A DNA stretch of 64,000 nucleotides from Lumnitzera littorea (lineage: Eukaryota; Streptophyta; Magnoliopsida; Myrtales; Combretaceae). Made by a program: the position numbers and the translations under genes. Shown here piece after piece: positions 13,026-25,129 of this stretch. The notes under the pieces were generated by a model. That model saw only the letters and a program-made list of their open reading frames with translations. It was not told the DNA's origin and ran no database searches. Position 1 is the first letter of the stretch, and the number at the start of each line of letters is the position of its first letter. The DNA lies in the NCBI GenBank assembly GCA_024138015.1, contig JAMXBB010000011.1, positions 68,790,679-68,854,678 on the forward strand. The letters run 5' to 3'.

Positions 13026-13740
13026 GACATTCATCGTTCCCTCATCATCAAACCATATTAGTCCATAAGGCCTTGGGTATGGGGAGGATAGCAGCTTCAT
13101 CGTATCCTCTACAACATCAATAATCATTTCCCTAGTCTCTAAGTTGGTGATTAGCTCCTCATATTCCTTTACATCCTTCTCTAACTTCTTGACCTACCTC
13201 TTTAGGTCCCCTTTTTTGCTTGGTGAGACTAAGAGATAGGTTCCATGTAGCGGTGTGTTCCCCTTCCTTTGTTGTTAGCTAGGTCTTCAGCTTGATCACC
13301 TTCATCTAAGGTCCTTATTGCACTTACTAAGGTTGTCAAGTTGAGCTCGGAGGTTTGCTTTAGCCTTGCCTTCAGTCTCAACATGTTTCCTCAACTCCCC
13401 TATCTTCGTTAAAGCCTTCCTTTACAATTCAATGGCCTTCGCTTTTGCTTCATTAGCCCTCCTCTACAGCATGTCAAGCTTGTTCTTGGCTTCTTAAGCT
13501 CTCTATAATACAAAGCCAAGGCCAAAAGACAATTTAGCATTCCTATCAATTAGTAAATGGTGCTTAGCAACTACATTTCTTAGTTTGGATCGAAGGAAAT
13601 CTATTGTCACCCTTTCCATCTCCCACCAGTCAAATGTTGTTAGCATTTGGCCATTGAACTGTAAAATGATTAAAGGAAGTCCAACTAAATGGATTAACAT
13701 GACTAAATAACGACACAAACCTCATGCATTATTGCACAAA
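13026..13740 (-). pseudogene. Antisense coiled-coil coding remnant
   Basis: On the minus strand, broken frames encode Lys/Glu/Leu-rich text with coiled-coil character, for example KAIELQRKALTKIGELRKHV then KANLRAQLDNL, interrupted by stops. A 71-codon frame at 13503-13718 lies just upstream in the same sense. Several Tat-lineage plant elements carry an extra antisense ORF before the 3' LTR, and the location fits. Assignment to that ORF is inference. Confidence 0.35.
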
Positions 13741-13870
13741 ATATGACCCCTCTTACATGAAAAACTATCTCTACTCGAGCATAGCTTAGTAATGTAGCTA
13801 AGGAGCCCATCAATGTTCTAATTCTCCTCATCGACCCTTTGCCAATAAAACTCAGGGGGAGGAGTGCAAA

Positions 13871-14518
13871 TGTTAATATGATATTTTGGACATGGGCTCC
13901 GTAAGCCTAAACTGACCTATTTAGGTCTTGAGTTGACCTTGTTTAGGCCCATGACCAACTTATTTGCACTTAGTCAGAGCATTTAAAGTTTTTAATCAAG
14001 CTCTTCCCAAAGATTAAGCTCTCCCTGGCTTAAACCTTCCAACTGATGTCTCAGATCATCTCTCTCTAGGGTATGTTAGACCTCTAACAAGTCATGTAAC
14101 CTATTGAGGAGCTTGGCAAGGGATGGAAGCTCGCTTGGAAGAAAAGATAAGTACTAGAAAGGAAAGCTAGCTATCTTCATTGCATCTCCAAATATCTTGG
14201 TATTTGCAACTAATGGAATATATACCTTCCTATTTCAACTAGATTAATCTTATCCATTTTCTCGAAATATCTTGATGATCACCAATATAAATAAAAGTAG
14301 CCAACACCGATTAGACTATCTACATACACCTACCATTGCTATCTTGCTGTTACAATATCGGTTTCTTCTCCTACCTATCTGACTTAAGTTTTGGAATGAC
14401 CTTGCTAGACAATTCCCTAACTGTTCTATTGACGATTTCTTATTTTGCAAACTTACCCTCACTTCCTTAAAGACCCATTCAATCCAAAACTCTATTGACG
14501 ATATTTTGAGATGACATA
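13871..14518 (+). repeat. 3' LTR of the 10.6-14.5 kb element
   Basis: Begins TGTTAATATG directly after a purine-rich tract and matches 10566-11215. The 3' edge is approximate. No target-site duplication was recognised. Confidence 0.65.
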
Positions 14519-14808
14519 TAAGGGGAAAAAAATCCTTAAATATGTTTGCTCCAAGGACATCCTAAATCCATCTCAAAAGTTTATAAAGGTAAACACAATA
14601 ACTCTAACAATACATGGATATTCGTAGTAAATCGTCTTTCTTTAGAAAGTAACATTTTCTACTATAAAAAGAGGGAAAGAATAATAATGCTAAGATGGCT
14701 TTATGTACCCTTTTAACAACATCAATTCAAATACGTAGTACATAATTTTCCAAAAGCTTTTATTCCAAAAGCTTTTATATACATGAACAATTTAGCAACC
14801 TATCGACA

Positions 14809-15650
14809 TGTCGTTTTGGGCCTAGGCTTCTAAAGCCCAGTTTAAGCTGCCAAGGCATAGTACAGACACCTTATATTGCTCAAGTGCCCTCGAGCTACTC
14901 TACGAGATGAAGAAGGCTAACCCCATTTAGCGAGCTTGGACTCAAACATTTGACTTGTTTGAGATCTTCTCAAGCACCTTGCCTTAATCGGTTTGTTCAT
15001 AGCCAACACAACCTGCTAGGGTTACCTCGAGCACCTCGGCTCCCTTGGAACACCTTGGGGTCCTTAGAGAGCTCAGCCCGACTTCTCAAGCTGAGGTTAC
15101 CTTGGAACACCTTGGGGTCTTTAGAGAGCTCAGCCCAACTTCTCAAGCTGAGGCTACCTTTGTCTTTCCAGACACTTAGTTAGTGTTCAATAAGCAACTC
15201 GATGCTCACGATGTTTCCTCCTTACGGTCTCCTTCTCTCTTTCTCTTCATTAATTGCCTTTTAATATTCGTGGTATAACCAGTATACTCAGCGGCTCTAG
15301 ACACATCAACGTCCTAGGTTTCATACATGGCTACTAGCATATTCATGGTCGATTAAATGATGGAATCATCTTGTCCTCCCTACAATACATGTCCCTGTAG
15401 ACGACATGTATGATTGAACCTTAGGATGACACATATCATTGGTAAGTAAGCTCTTTGGCCTATAAATAGGATAAGGATCCAAGGGGACCAAGTCTTTTTT
15501 CCCTCTCTTCAGTCACTTGACTCTCAAGCACCCTAAGCAGTCCTAAAACACTCCTAAAAACTCTCCCAAACACATAAACTCTCTCTTCTTACTAACTTAT
15601 GTATCGGAGGGGCCTTGTGAACACAACTATCGGGGGCTTTTTGGAGTTTG
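14809..15650 (+). mobile_element. Probable solo or partial Ty3/gypsy LTR
   Basis: LTR-like architecture without coding capacity. A TATAAATAGG box is at 15461-15470. It is followed by a CT-rich leader, then CTAACTTATGTATCGGAGGG near 15590-15611, and a G-rich stretch CTATCGGGGGC near 15630. The CTGACTTAAGCATCGGAG-type signature recurs at the ends of many plant Tat-like LTRs, and a degenerate version sits in the LTR pair at 10.6-14.5 kb. An internal tandem repeat lies at about 15034-15163. No partner LTR was found. Confidence 0.45.
15034..15163. repeat. About 57-bp tandem repeat inside LTR-like sequence
   Basis: Two copies of a unit running from CCTTGGAACACCTTGGGGTC through GAGAGCTCAGCCC to TTCTCAAGCTGAGG, with a few substitutions. 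It creates the repetitive 77-codon frame at 14950-15183, which is not a gene. Confidence 0.85.
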
Positions 15651-15719
15651 TTTGTTGAGCAAGGAGATCAAGCCACTTGAAGCAATCTTATCAACCCTCA
15701 TGATTTTCACAATCACTAT

Positions 15720-18700
15720 AACCCATTTAAATTTTACTAAATATAAGTTTTTAATCAAGAAGAAATTGTAAAAATACATATTGAAGTAGGTCTTATTTCA
15801 CCAATGAGGACCTTGCCAACAATTTAAAATTACCAAAAGAATGTTGCTTGTGAAGCCTCGCCATGAGGTATGTAATGTTGGCAGTGAATTCATTTTGCTA
15901 CTTATAGTAGGTCATAAACTTATTGATTAGCGAAATAAGTTCACCACTTATCTTAATTTTTTCTTTTTAATTTTGGAGATTAATTTTGGTAAAAAAAAAA
16001 GATTTTGGTCATTAATAAAAAAAATTTAATTGATTCCTTACTAATAATAATTAGTAATAGTAAAATAAGACAAAATATTACATAGATTGTAAGTTTCATG
16101 TAAGACATTAAGGAGGGGGAGGGGGAAGGAGGAGTAGCCAAATTGATATGAGATTTTGAACTTTTTCGAATTTATAAAATAACAACCCCTCTTAATAACT
16201 TATATTAGGGGAATAGTGCTAATTTAATAATTGTCTGCACTAGGATAATAAAACTAAAAATGCAACTATGAAACAAAAAGATTGGGACAAGAGAATGGGC
16301 AAAAGATTTAAAGTGCTTCGACCTTGTGTTTACTATTTTTTTCTAGCTTTACTATTGGAGACCTAGTCTTCCTTAATAGTGTCATTCTACTAATCCATTA
16401 TAGCCAAAATTTAAATGAGAGAAGTTACAATTAGCTTGCCAACTCTTGGCTTCAATAAGTCTTTACTTTGCCTATCTAGCCTCATATACGACTAACTATA
16501 GAACTATAGAGATCTAACCTAACTCCTCTCAAACTCAACATCTAAACACTTCTAATAAAGTTTACAATCAATATGAGAACTACAATAATAATTTCAAAGA
16601 AATTTACTCAAAAACAAGAAAAGGAAAGATAGACATGAAGCTTCAGTGAAGTCTTTGATAAAGTCTCTAGTAGTGTATGTAAAGAACTTTTTGCACGAAA
16701 ATAATTTTTCTGATTAGTTGCCAAAAGTATATACTTGATTCAAATGAGTTGCTTTTATATACTAAAATACTTAATAGTTAGGATTCTTATCTCCAAGGAA
16801 TTAAAACATTACTTACTCCTCATTTCTTGAAAAAAATCTTATAAATTGAATTTGAATTGGAAACCTAATCCTTATCTTTAGGAGGCATGGTTACTGATGT
16901 CCTTACTAAACTTTAACGAATTATGCTTTAGAAGAAGTCTAGATCAATTGGATTTGCTTCTTCTAAATATCTGCACAAAATTCGACATTTAAAATTGAAA
17001 TGAGATTTGAATCCATTAATAATGCTTGCTGATTAATCCTAATTCTTTTTTTTTTTTTGATAAATTCCAATAAATGATAAAGCTTATCTTTAAGAAGACT
17101 TTAAATTTCAAATGATAATCCTATGTTGTCAAGATAATCTCTTATCTAAGTATTTTGAAATTTAACCTTCCTAAATCTTTTTTAACTTGTTACTTGTCCA
17201 TACTAAAGAAATTGAGTCTTATCTACATCTAACCAAATTTGATCCATAACTTTCACACTTATCCAAATCTCTTGATATCGGCTAACCTAATGTGTATAAG
17301 AAACTTGTTACTTTTGCATATTCATTTGATTTTGAACAACATGTTAAGCTTGAACAACTCTCGAATAATTTTCTTTAGAAATCATCACTTCATGGAACTT
17401 TTATCTTAAAGCGGCTTTAAATCAACTTGTAAACCTATAATAAACCTAATATTAAGTACACAACTAATCTTTCACTTAATTAATTGATTTTCAATCTTAA
17501 TAAATTAATCCTTCTTGATTAAGATTGAACCTCGTGGATTTTAATCCAACTTGTGTGAAATGGAATTGAGTGTGTTACATAAACACACTCAATAAAGTGG
17601 AGTTGGGTCTTCAACCTTAATTTTAAATCTAACTTGTAAATTGGTTCTATAATTGTTATTTGAAGTCTTCAGACCAATCCTCTGACCAAGTCTTTAATCA
17701 TGAACTAAATTTTTTTATCTAACCTACAGTCGAAGTTTTTGAACAACTCTTTAGACTCACTATTGTATTGTGTTTCTTACTCTCTGACTAATCTCTTGTC
17801 CAACTTAAAAGGAACATTCTTAACTCTTAGATAAACACTCTGAACTTATTTTAAATCAGAAATTGCTCAACTATTTTAAATTACTTTTCCTACATACTTG
17901 ACTTAATTCATTAGTCAATACATACTTTTTGTTGTCATCAAAATTTATGAAGAGAACTTATCACAAAAGAATTATCATGGATATATAGTCAAATAGGAAT
18001 ATCAATATGTGAATACAGTAGGATAATGACAATAATTAAATTAGTAGACTTGTGAGACCTTAAATTTTCTATGGGCTAAGCATGGTCAATCTAAAAGAAA
18101 TGGTAAGCAACAAGAACTCTATAGGTAGATAAAGGGAAAAATAAAATAAAATACATATAATTCGACCCTTTACAATTTGAAGCTCTTAATTCAATATAAG
18201 AATTCTATTTAGGAAATAGACATTCCTAAGTCTTAGTGTAATTTGAATGATATGATACACTCTAAATAATTAAATAGGCAACTATACGAAAGATTTTTCA
18301 AATATATGAGCATAGCAAAATGAAGAACGAGCAATGGTACCTATATATATATATAGCATATGCTTTTTGGTTTGTTCAATTAATAAGAATTCATTACATT
18401 TGTATGTTCATTATTTTAATTAATCATTTTCATAAAAGTTGCTCATCTAAAATGAAAACTTAAATATTTAAGCAATATCAGAACAATGCTATAATATGCA
18501 AAATTATACAGACCAACTAGTCAAAAGTAAAGTATATGATCATGTAACTAATCTATTTTCTCTTAATCTCTCCTTGATCTCACCTAAAGCCCCCTAAAAT
18601 GCCCACTTATTTTTTTCTTGTATTTGAATTTCAAATCAACTCTAATTGATAATGATTTATCTTTCCCATATCCACTAACTAATAAAAATTCATGCATGGC

Positions 18701-18825
18701 TTTACCTTTCCCTTGCCCATGAGCTCACTGATAATTTAAGCTTTCTTAAACCTGCCAAGAAAAACTTTGTATTTTCCTTCTCTTTTTCAATACTATCCCT
18801 CAAAAATGAAAAAACAGGGAGATTT
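15720..18825. other. AT-rich spacer with no supportable gene
   Basis: Low-complexity AT-rich sequence without an open frame above 60 codons and without recognisable domains or paired repeats. It may be highly decayed repeat, but nothing can be assigned. Confidence 0.5.
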
Positions 18826-19627
18826 TGATAGAAATCAAGCTATTGAGCCTTTGACCAGCAGCCAAGCCTAATAACCGGAAGGCTTGGCAAGGTGGATTCT
18901 TTTACTCCAACCAACTCCTACCGAGGTCGAGTACTTTTCCACCGAGTCACTCTTTATGTTAAGCCAAATGACTGCCCATCTCTCTATAGTACGCTGAGTT
19001 GTAGATTACTCACTCGTACCTGAGCCAACCAATGACTCGGCATATCCCTTGCCGAGAAGCAAAGATAAAGAGACTCCAGACTGACTAAGCCACCATTGCT
19101 TAGACAAACAAGTTGACTATATTTTTTGTCCACATTTTTCAATGGCATCGCCAATACAATATCGCTACGTGTACAAAATCATGTGTAGAATTCGTTACAC
19201 TAATGATTATTTTCCTTGAATATTCATTTTTGCCCTTTTGTATCTTGTACATTACTTTCCTAAATTCTCGGGTATAAATACCTCTTGTACTTATAGTTGT
19301 AAACATCAGATTGAACATTAATATACTTAGCATTTTTCTCTTGTGAACATTACTTTGTTTACGTTCATTTCACTCTTATCCTAACCTTTAAGCAAGGCTA
19401 AATAGCAAGTAATCTCACTAAACTAATTCGTACATTATATCGAGTTGTGCTGTGAGTTCTAGGAAGTTCCATTGATACGTCATATCCTCTGGAGTTGTTC
19501 ATCGGTTTTTGCTTACTCTTCATTCGTATTTGTCTTTTTATACATTCCCCATCACTTCCTTTCGAGCTTTCGATAAGCGTAAACCCATCTAGCGATCGAC
19601 CTTATCTGTTCTTGGTCACGGTCCACA
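18826..19627 (+). repeat. 5' LTR of Ty3/gypsy element
   Basis: Begins TGATAGAAATC and ends CGGTCCACA. Co-linear with 24287-25129, including the shared TGACTGCCCATCT and ATCAGATTGAACATTAATA blocks. A TATAAATA promoter box lies at 19273-19280. Confidence 0.92.
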
Positions 19628-19633
19628 ATATCT

Positions 19634-19647
19634 TGGTATTAGAGCGG
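19634..19647 (+). other. Primer-binding site (initiator tRNA-Met type)
   Basis: TGGTATTAGAGCGG lies 6 bp after the 5' LTR and matches the plant initiator-Met tRNA complement TGGTATCAGAGC with one substitution. Confidence 0.8.
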
Positions 19648-20172
19648 AAGTTTCGCTACAGTTGTAGCTTGTTTTGAAGTTATGTCTTTACTCTGTTTTG
19701 TGTATGTAAAATAAAGTCAATTACTGTGTTCATTTGATTGTTGTGTTTACTAGCTGTTAATTTTCTGGTTTGTAGAAGTGTTTGTTTAAGCTTTGAATCT
19801 GTAAAAAAAATGACTGACCCAAGTGTAAACATTGGTGTTGGAGATGACAGCAGTGAGTTATCCACCATGGACGACAGTCTCAGGAAACTCTGAGAAGCAT
19901 TAACAAAAAACTTGATGAGATGGTTAACCTTTTGGTAGATTTTACCCAAGTTATTCATGCGTTGGCTTGCTGACCTATTGAGGCCGTGTAAAATACCTCA
20001 CAAGTTACTCAACCCGTTAGAGATTAGAACCCAGCTTAACCAGTTTGAGGTAGAGGAGTAAGTGGATAAGTAAGACAAAAGATAGACCTAAGGGAACTAG
20101 ATGAAGAGGATGAGGACGGGGACGAGGATGAGTATTTTGAAAAAGAGTAAGCTAAAGTCTCAAGAGCATCTG

Positions 20173-20907
20173 ACCATGTGAAGCTTCAGATTCTGAGCTT
20201 CAATGGATCTGAGAGTATTGATGAATATTCAAAATGCAAAGAGAGAACGAAGTGTGTTTTTGAATATTATCAGTACGAAGATTACGAAAAACTGAGAACT
20301 GCTGCTATTGAGTTCTCTGGATATGCTGTCATGTGGTAGAAGAATTTTTAGACAATAAGGAGATGTGAAGGCTATAGAGAGATTAATACTTGGCCTGAAA
20401 TGAAAACAATACTAAGAAATAGATTTGTGCCAAAAATTTATTGTAGAATACTTTCACTTGACTTCAGGAGCTGAGGCAAGGAGGCTGAATAGTTGATGAG
20501 TATGTCCAAGAATTCCAAATGCTCATGATCCGATGTAAAGTAAAGGAGCTCCCAATGCGAACAATCTCTAGGTTCATCACGGGATTGAGAGGTGATATTT
20601 GAGACATTATGGAGCTCCAACAATTCACCATAATAGATGAAGCCATTAGAATAACCCAATGAGTAGAGAGGCAAAGAAGAAGTTGAGTACCGGCTAGAAT
20701 GTCAACTAGTTGACTTGTACAGGTGAGTCACCGAGCTCAGTTGAGTATCGAGCCGATTCGAAAAGTTTATGTCCAAGCTGAGTGGAAAGCCAACCTGATG
20801 GTGAAGTGCTGACCCGAACTTATGAGAAGGGGCAAGGATTAGGCAAGAAGACAAGCTAGATTAAGTGCTTCAAATGCCAAGGGTCTGGACATATAGCTGC
20901 TCAGTGC
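20173..20907 (+). pseudogene. Ty3/gypsy gag, inactivated
   Basis: The capsid-like region (retrotrans_gag) is readable from about 20182 (LQILSFNGSESIDEYSKC) through a CVFEYYQYEDYEKLR stretch. A Trp-rich site follows where the second Trp is now TAG (AVMW then stop), and the segment ends TILRNRFVPK. Several frames are broken. A zinc knuckle C-x2-C-x4-H-x4-C (CFKCQGSGHIAAQC) is intact at 20866-20907. Gag would form the particle and bind element RNA. Loss of the capsid frame makes it non-functional. Confidence 0.88.
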
Positions 20908-21149
20908 TTGAACTGAAGGACTATGGTCATCAAAGGAGATATCCTAAAGCTAGAGGTGGAAAGCATTGATGAGGAACCTGAAGAAGAGGAGATCATTGTC
21001 GAGAAAGAATTGATTGAGGAAACATATTTGTCAAGAACTTAGATCGGTTAGTCCTGGTTATCCAACATGCCATGAGCTTATAGCCCTTACAAGATGAGGA
21101 GCAGAGGGAGAACCTGTTTCATACTACTTATAAGGTGAATGACCAGGTA

Positions 21150-21476
21150 TGAGTATTAATTGTGGATAATGGAAGTTGCACCAATGTGGCGTTAGCTGAG
21201 ATGGTCACACAATTAAAGTTGCTAACCATTGCACACCCGAAGTTGTACAAGTTGCATTGGCTGAGTGATAAAGGAACATTACATGTCACCGGACATGTAC
21301 TGCTGTTAATTACAATTAGACATTACTTCGATGAGATTCTCTATGATGTACTGCTTATGTGTGTCTCATACATGTTGCTTGGTCAACCATGGCTGTTTGA
21401 CAGAAGAGTTATCCATGACGGATACAAGAATACATATATGTTCAAGAAGGATGGCTGAAAGATTGCACTAAACCCG
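21150..21476 (+). pseudogene. Ty3/gypsy aspartic protease, degraded
   Basis: The catalytic region reads VDNGSCTNVALAEMV, where plant elements usually have D-S-G or D-G-G-S; the Asp and Gly remain. It continues to SYMLLGQPWLFDRRVIHDGY and NTYMFKKDG before a stop at about 21456. This is the best-preserved gag-pol segment and shows the same order of motifs as the antisense fragment at 12.8-13.0 kb. Confidence 0.85.
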
Positions 21477-21593
21477 ATACTGCTAACAGAAGTTAGTAAA
21501 TTGCAAATAAAACTTGCTCGCTGATCGAAGAAGGTTTTAGTGATGAGTAGAGCTGAACTTTGAGATGCTACTGATGTTGAAGAGCCGACCTTT

Positions 21594-22800
21594 ATGTTGG
21601 TTAAGCGACTGCTCAAAATGAAGGAGTGGGGTGAACTACCCCTGGAAATAAAAGAGTTGCTGGACGAGTATGCCAATCTGTTCCCAGAACAGTTACTTAA
21701 GGGGTTACCCCTAACTCAAGGCATGGAGTACTACATTGACTTAATACCCGGCGTTGTACTATCAAATAAGCTAGCATGCCGGATGAATCCTGAGTAAGCT
21801 TCTAAACTTCAACGATAAGTCAATGAGTTGCTAAAAAGAGGTTATGTTAGAGAAAGTCTCAGCCCTTGCGCTATGTTGACACTTTTAATGCCAAAAAAGG
21901 ATGAAACCTGACGGATGTGTATAGATAGTCAAGTTGTGAACAAGATCACAATCAAATACATGTATCCCATTCCTAGATTGGAGGACATGTTGGATGAACT
22001 AAGTGAAGCCAAGATCTTCAGCAAAATTGATCTGAAGTCTAACTATCATCAGATTTACATAAGGTCAAGAGATGAGTGGAAAACTGCATTTAAAACTTAA
22101 CATGGACTTTATGAGTAGATGGTCATGCTGTTTGGCTTACTGAATGCCCTAAGCACTTTCATGAGGCTATGAACCACATGCTAAGGCATCTAATACGAAA
22201 GTGTATCGTGGTGTACTTTGACGACATCCTTGTTTACAGTACCGATATGTTGAGTTATTGTGAGTATCTTTAAGCCGTATTGAATATCTTTCATGTTGAG
22301 AGATTATTTGACAACTTGAAGAAATGTTGTTTTTACTAGGAAGAAGTGGTATTCTTAAGCTACGTAGTAAGTAAAGGAGGCTTATGAGTGGACGATGAGA
22401 AGATTTAAGCAATCGTTGAGTAGCTAACTCCTATTACTTATGCCGATGTGAGAAATCTCTATGGACTGGCTTCATTCTATAGATGATTCATCAAGAATTT
22501 CAACACCCTCATCGTATCACTTACTAAGCTAACAAAGAAAACCACTGACTTCCAATGGGGAGAAAGGGAGGAGAGAAGCTTTGCTGAGATAAAAGAAAAA
22601 TTGACCTTCGCCCCGATGTTAGTTCTACCTAACTTCAAGAAAATATTTAAGCTAGAATGTGACTCATCGGGTATTGGAATAAGCACTATCTTAACGCAGG
22701 AAGGCCGGCTAATTGCCTTCTACATTGAGAAGCTTAGAGGACTGTAGTTAAATTACTTCGTGCATGACAAAGAACTCTTGGTGCTGATCCAAGCACTGTA
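21594..22800 (+). pseudogene. Ty3/gypsy reverse transcriptase and RNase H, inactivated
   Basis: A pre-RT segment at 21594-21797 (LLDEYANLFPEQL, then GMEYYIDLIPGV) leads to the RT palm. That reads CIDSQVVNKITIKYMYPIPR at about 21918-21977, then KIFSKIDLKSNYHQIYI, then DEWKTAFKT followed by a stop at 22098-22100. The catalytic YFDD box survives at 22214-22225. RNase H is recognisable from ECDSSGIGISTIL (Asp at 22661-22663) onward. A Trp codon after GLYE is now TAG. Multiple stops and shifts prevent expression. Confidence 0.9.
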
Positions 22801-24286
22801 AGTAAGGTAGCACTATTTACTGCTGAGATAATTTGTCATATATACTAACCATGAGTCGCTAAGGTACCTCCGAAGTCAGACCAAGTTATTGAAGCGGCAA
22901 GTGAGATGGGTTAAATTCTTTGAAGGATTTAATTTTGTAATAAAATACAAACAAGGAAATAGCAATGTAGTTATAGATGCTCTTTCGAGAAGACATGCAT
23001 TCCTAAGTGAACTGTAGACTGGATTATTTAGGTTTGCAAGCATCAAAGAGCAGTACTTCAGGGATCTACACTTTAGACCTATGTTTGCATGATGTGTCAA
23101 TGGGAGAACATTAGACGAGTACCATGTGAAAGGTGGTTACTTGTTTCGAAGGAGAAAATTGTGCATGCCGACTTGTTCTCTGTAGGAGCTATTGATCAAG
23201 GAAGTCTACAATAGAGGACTGTCTAAACATTTTAGGGAGAAAAGGATGTATGAGTTGCTAAGTGGTTGATTCTTTTGGCCAAGAATGAGGTGAGATGTGC
23301 ATCAAGTCGTTGAAATTGTGTCGTATGCAAAAAGGCTAAGTGTTGAGCCAAGAAAGGGAAAGTAATGCTACTGCTTGTTCCAATGAGGCCATGGATTGAA
23401 TTGAGCATGGATTTTATTCTCGGATTACTGTGAATTGCTCAAGGCAAAAATTCAATAATGGTTGTCGTAGATAGGCTTAGCAAGATGACACACTTTGTGC
23501 CCTGCTCTAAAACTAACGATGCTTCAGCTATTATTGCTCTTTTCTTGTAGGAGATTATGCAATTATACGGCGTGCTAAGAAGTGTAGTCTCTGACAAGGA
23601 CTCTAAGTTCCTGAGCCATTTTTAGAGGACCTTATGGCGTTAGTTAGGGACCAAACTACTATTCAGTACTTCCTATCACCCCCAAACTGATGGCCAAATA
23701 GAGGTGGTTAATTGTACTTAGGATCATTGATTCGAGTTGCAGTGGGCAAGAACCTAACTAGTTAGGACATCTACTTGCTTGCGGTCGAATTCACTTATAA
23801 CCGGACAGTACATGACATTACTAAGCAAACTCCCTTTGAAGTGGTCTATGGTTTTAATCCCGAGTTACCCCTTGATCAAACCCATGTACCTATGCCTATG
23901 CAAGAGGAACCTGACACGAGAGCTAGTGTACAATCCCTTTAGCACATCTACAATAAAGGCACTTAACACATCGACCAAATTAGAAGAATGCGAGAAAAAG
24001 AGAAGGGTAAGACGGCTAAACAATTCCAACAAGGAGACTTGATATGGTTGCACCTCAATAAGGAACGGTTCTTGAACAAGAGGAGGAACAAATTATCTAT
24101 AAGAGTTGAAGGACCTTTTAAAATCCTCTAAAAGATCAATGATAACGCTTACTGATTAGAGTTGCCCGAGGACTATAAGGTTTCTGACACCTTCAACATT
24201 GCCGACCTTAGTTCATATTACCCTGACGGAGAGTTGATCGAAGACCATTCAGATTTGATCCCAAATCCAAATCAACTTGGAGGGAA
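22801..24286 (+). pseudogene. Ty3/gypsy RNase H end and integrase, inactivated
   Basis: The RNase H C-terminus is readable (FVIYTNHESLRYLRSQTK, then DALSRR near 22980). The integrase follows: HHCC zinc-finger remnants with NCVVCKKAKC near 23315-23345 in a shifted frame, then the DDE core with MDFILG near 23408, VSDKDSKF near 23585 and TDGQIEVVN near 23690. The tail NIADLSSYYPDGELIEDHSD ends shortly before the PPT. No chromodomain was seen. Stops and frameshifts are scattered throughout. Confidence 0.88.
24279..24286 (+). other. Polypurine tract
   Basis: A purine-rich GGAGGGAA-type run abuts the TG start of the 3' LTR, as expected for the plus-strand priming site. Confidence 0.75.
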
Positions 24287-25129
24287 TGATAAGAATTAGG
24301 CTATTGGGCCTTTGAGTCATAGTCGAGCTTATGGACTAGAAGGCCTAATAAGGCGAATTCTCTTACTCCTGCCAAGACCAAGTACTTCTCTGCCGAGTTA
24401 CCTTTTATGCTGAGCTGAATGACTGCCCATCTTTCTATAGTACGCCGAATTGTAGATTACTCGCTTGCACTCAAGCCAACCAATGACTCGACATCTCCTT
24501 TGTTAAGAAGCTAAGATAGAGAGACTCCGAACTGACTAAGCCATCTTTGCTTGAACAAACAAGCTAACCATACTTTTTATCTGCATCTTCCAATGGTATC
24601 ACCAATACAGCATTGCCATGTATATAGAATTGTGTATAGAATCTGTTACACTAATGATTGTTTTCTTTGAATATTCGTTTCTATCCTTTTGTATCTTGTA
24701 CATTATTTCCTTAGGAAATATCCTTTTTGTCTTTTGCCTTTTGCCTTTTAGGTATGTTGCCCTAAATTCTTGAGTATAAATACCTCTTGTACTTATAGTT
24801 GCAAACATCAGATTGAACATTAATACACATGGCATTTTCCTCTTATGAACATTACTCTGTTTAAGTTCATTTCACTCTTATCCTAACCCTTGAGGAAGGC
24901 TAAATGGTGAGTAGCCTCACCGGATCAATTCATACATCATATCAAGTTGTGCCGTGAGTTCTAGAAAGTCCCATTGGTGTATCATATTCTTTGGAGTTGT
25001 TCGTGGGTTTTTGCTTACTCTTCATTTACATTTATCTTTTCGTACATTTCCCATTACTTCCTTTCGAGCTTTCAGTAAGCTTGGACCCATCGAACGATCA
25101 GCCTTGTCCGTTCTTGTTCACGGTCCACA
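24287..25129 (+). repeat. 3' LTR of Ty3/gypsy element
   Basis: Begins TGATAAGAATT and ends CGGTCCACA, with a TATAAATA box at 24775-24782. It carries an insertion of about 41-45 bp near 24712-24760, rich in CTTTTGCC repeats, that is absent from the 5' LTR. Frames at 24599-24835 and 24991-25191 lie inside it and are not genes. Confidence 0.92.

Larger units (their letters stand above)
10566..14518 (+). mobile_element. Old LTR retrotransposon, Tat-like signals, non-autonomous
   Basis: Two diverged direct repeats bound the element, at 10566-11215 and 13871-14518. Both begin TGTTAATA, and they share blocks through to the segment around CCAAAACTCTATTG. Just inside the left repeat, TTGGTGCCTTTAGTAGGAA (about 11217-11235) resembles the TTGGCGCC-type primer-binding site of many plant Ty3/gypsy elements, Tat lineage included. 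A purine-rich run AGGGGGAGGAG sits before the right repeat (about 13854-13866). The LTRs therefore read on the plus strand. The interior is only 2.65 kb with no intact gag-pol, so the element is non-autonomous or internally deleted, and old. The lineage is a tentative inference. Confidence 0.65.
18826..25129 (+). mobile_element. Ty3/gypsy LTR retrotransposon, complete but dead
   Basis: A 6.3-kb element with all structural landmarks: 5' LTR 18826-19627, primer-binding site, gag, protease, reverse transcriptase, RNase H and integrase remnants in the canonical Ty3/gypsy order, a polypurine tract and 3' LTR 24287-25129. In a 124-bp LTR segment compared by eye I counted about 17 differences, roughly 14%, so the insertion is old. 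The 3' LTR is 41 bp longer because of an insertion near 24712-24760. The 5 bp flanks (GATTT left, TTACA right) do not match, so no target-site duplication is visible. Confidence 0.93.

Noticed and set aside
14950..15183. 77-codon ORF with an internally repeated protein
   Set aside because: It is produced by a non-coding tandem repeat in LTR-like DNA.
19495..19958. Short ORFs on both strands near the gypsy 5' LTR
   Set aside because: They overlap the LTR, PBS and leader of the retrotransposon and do not match gag.
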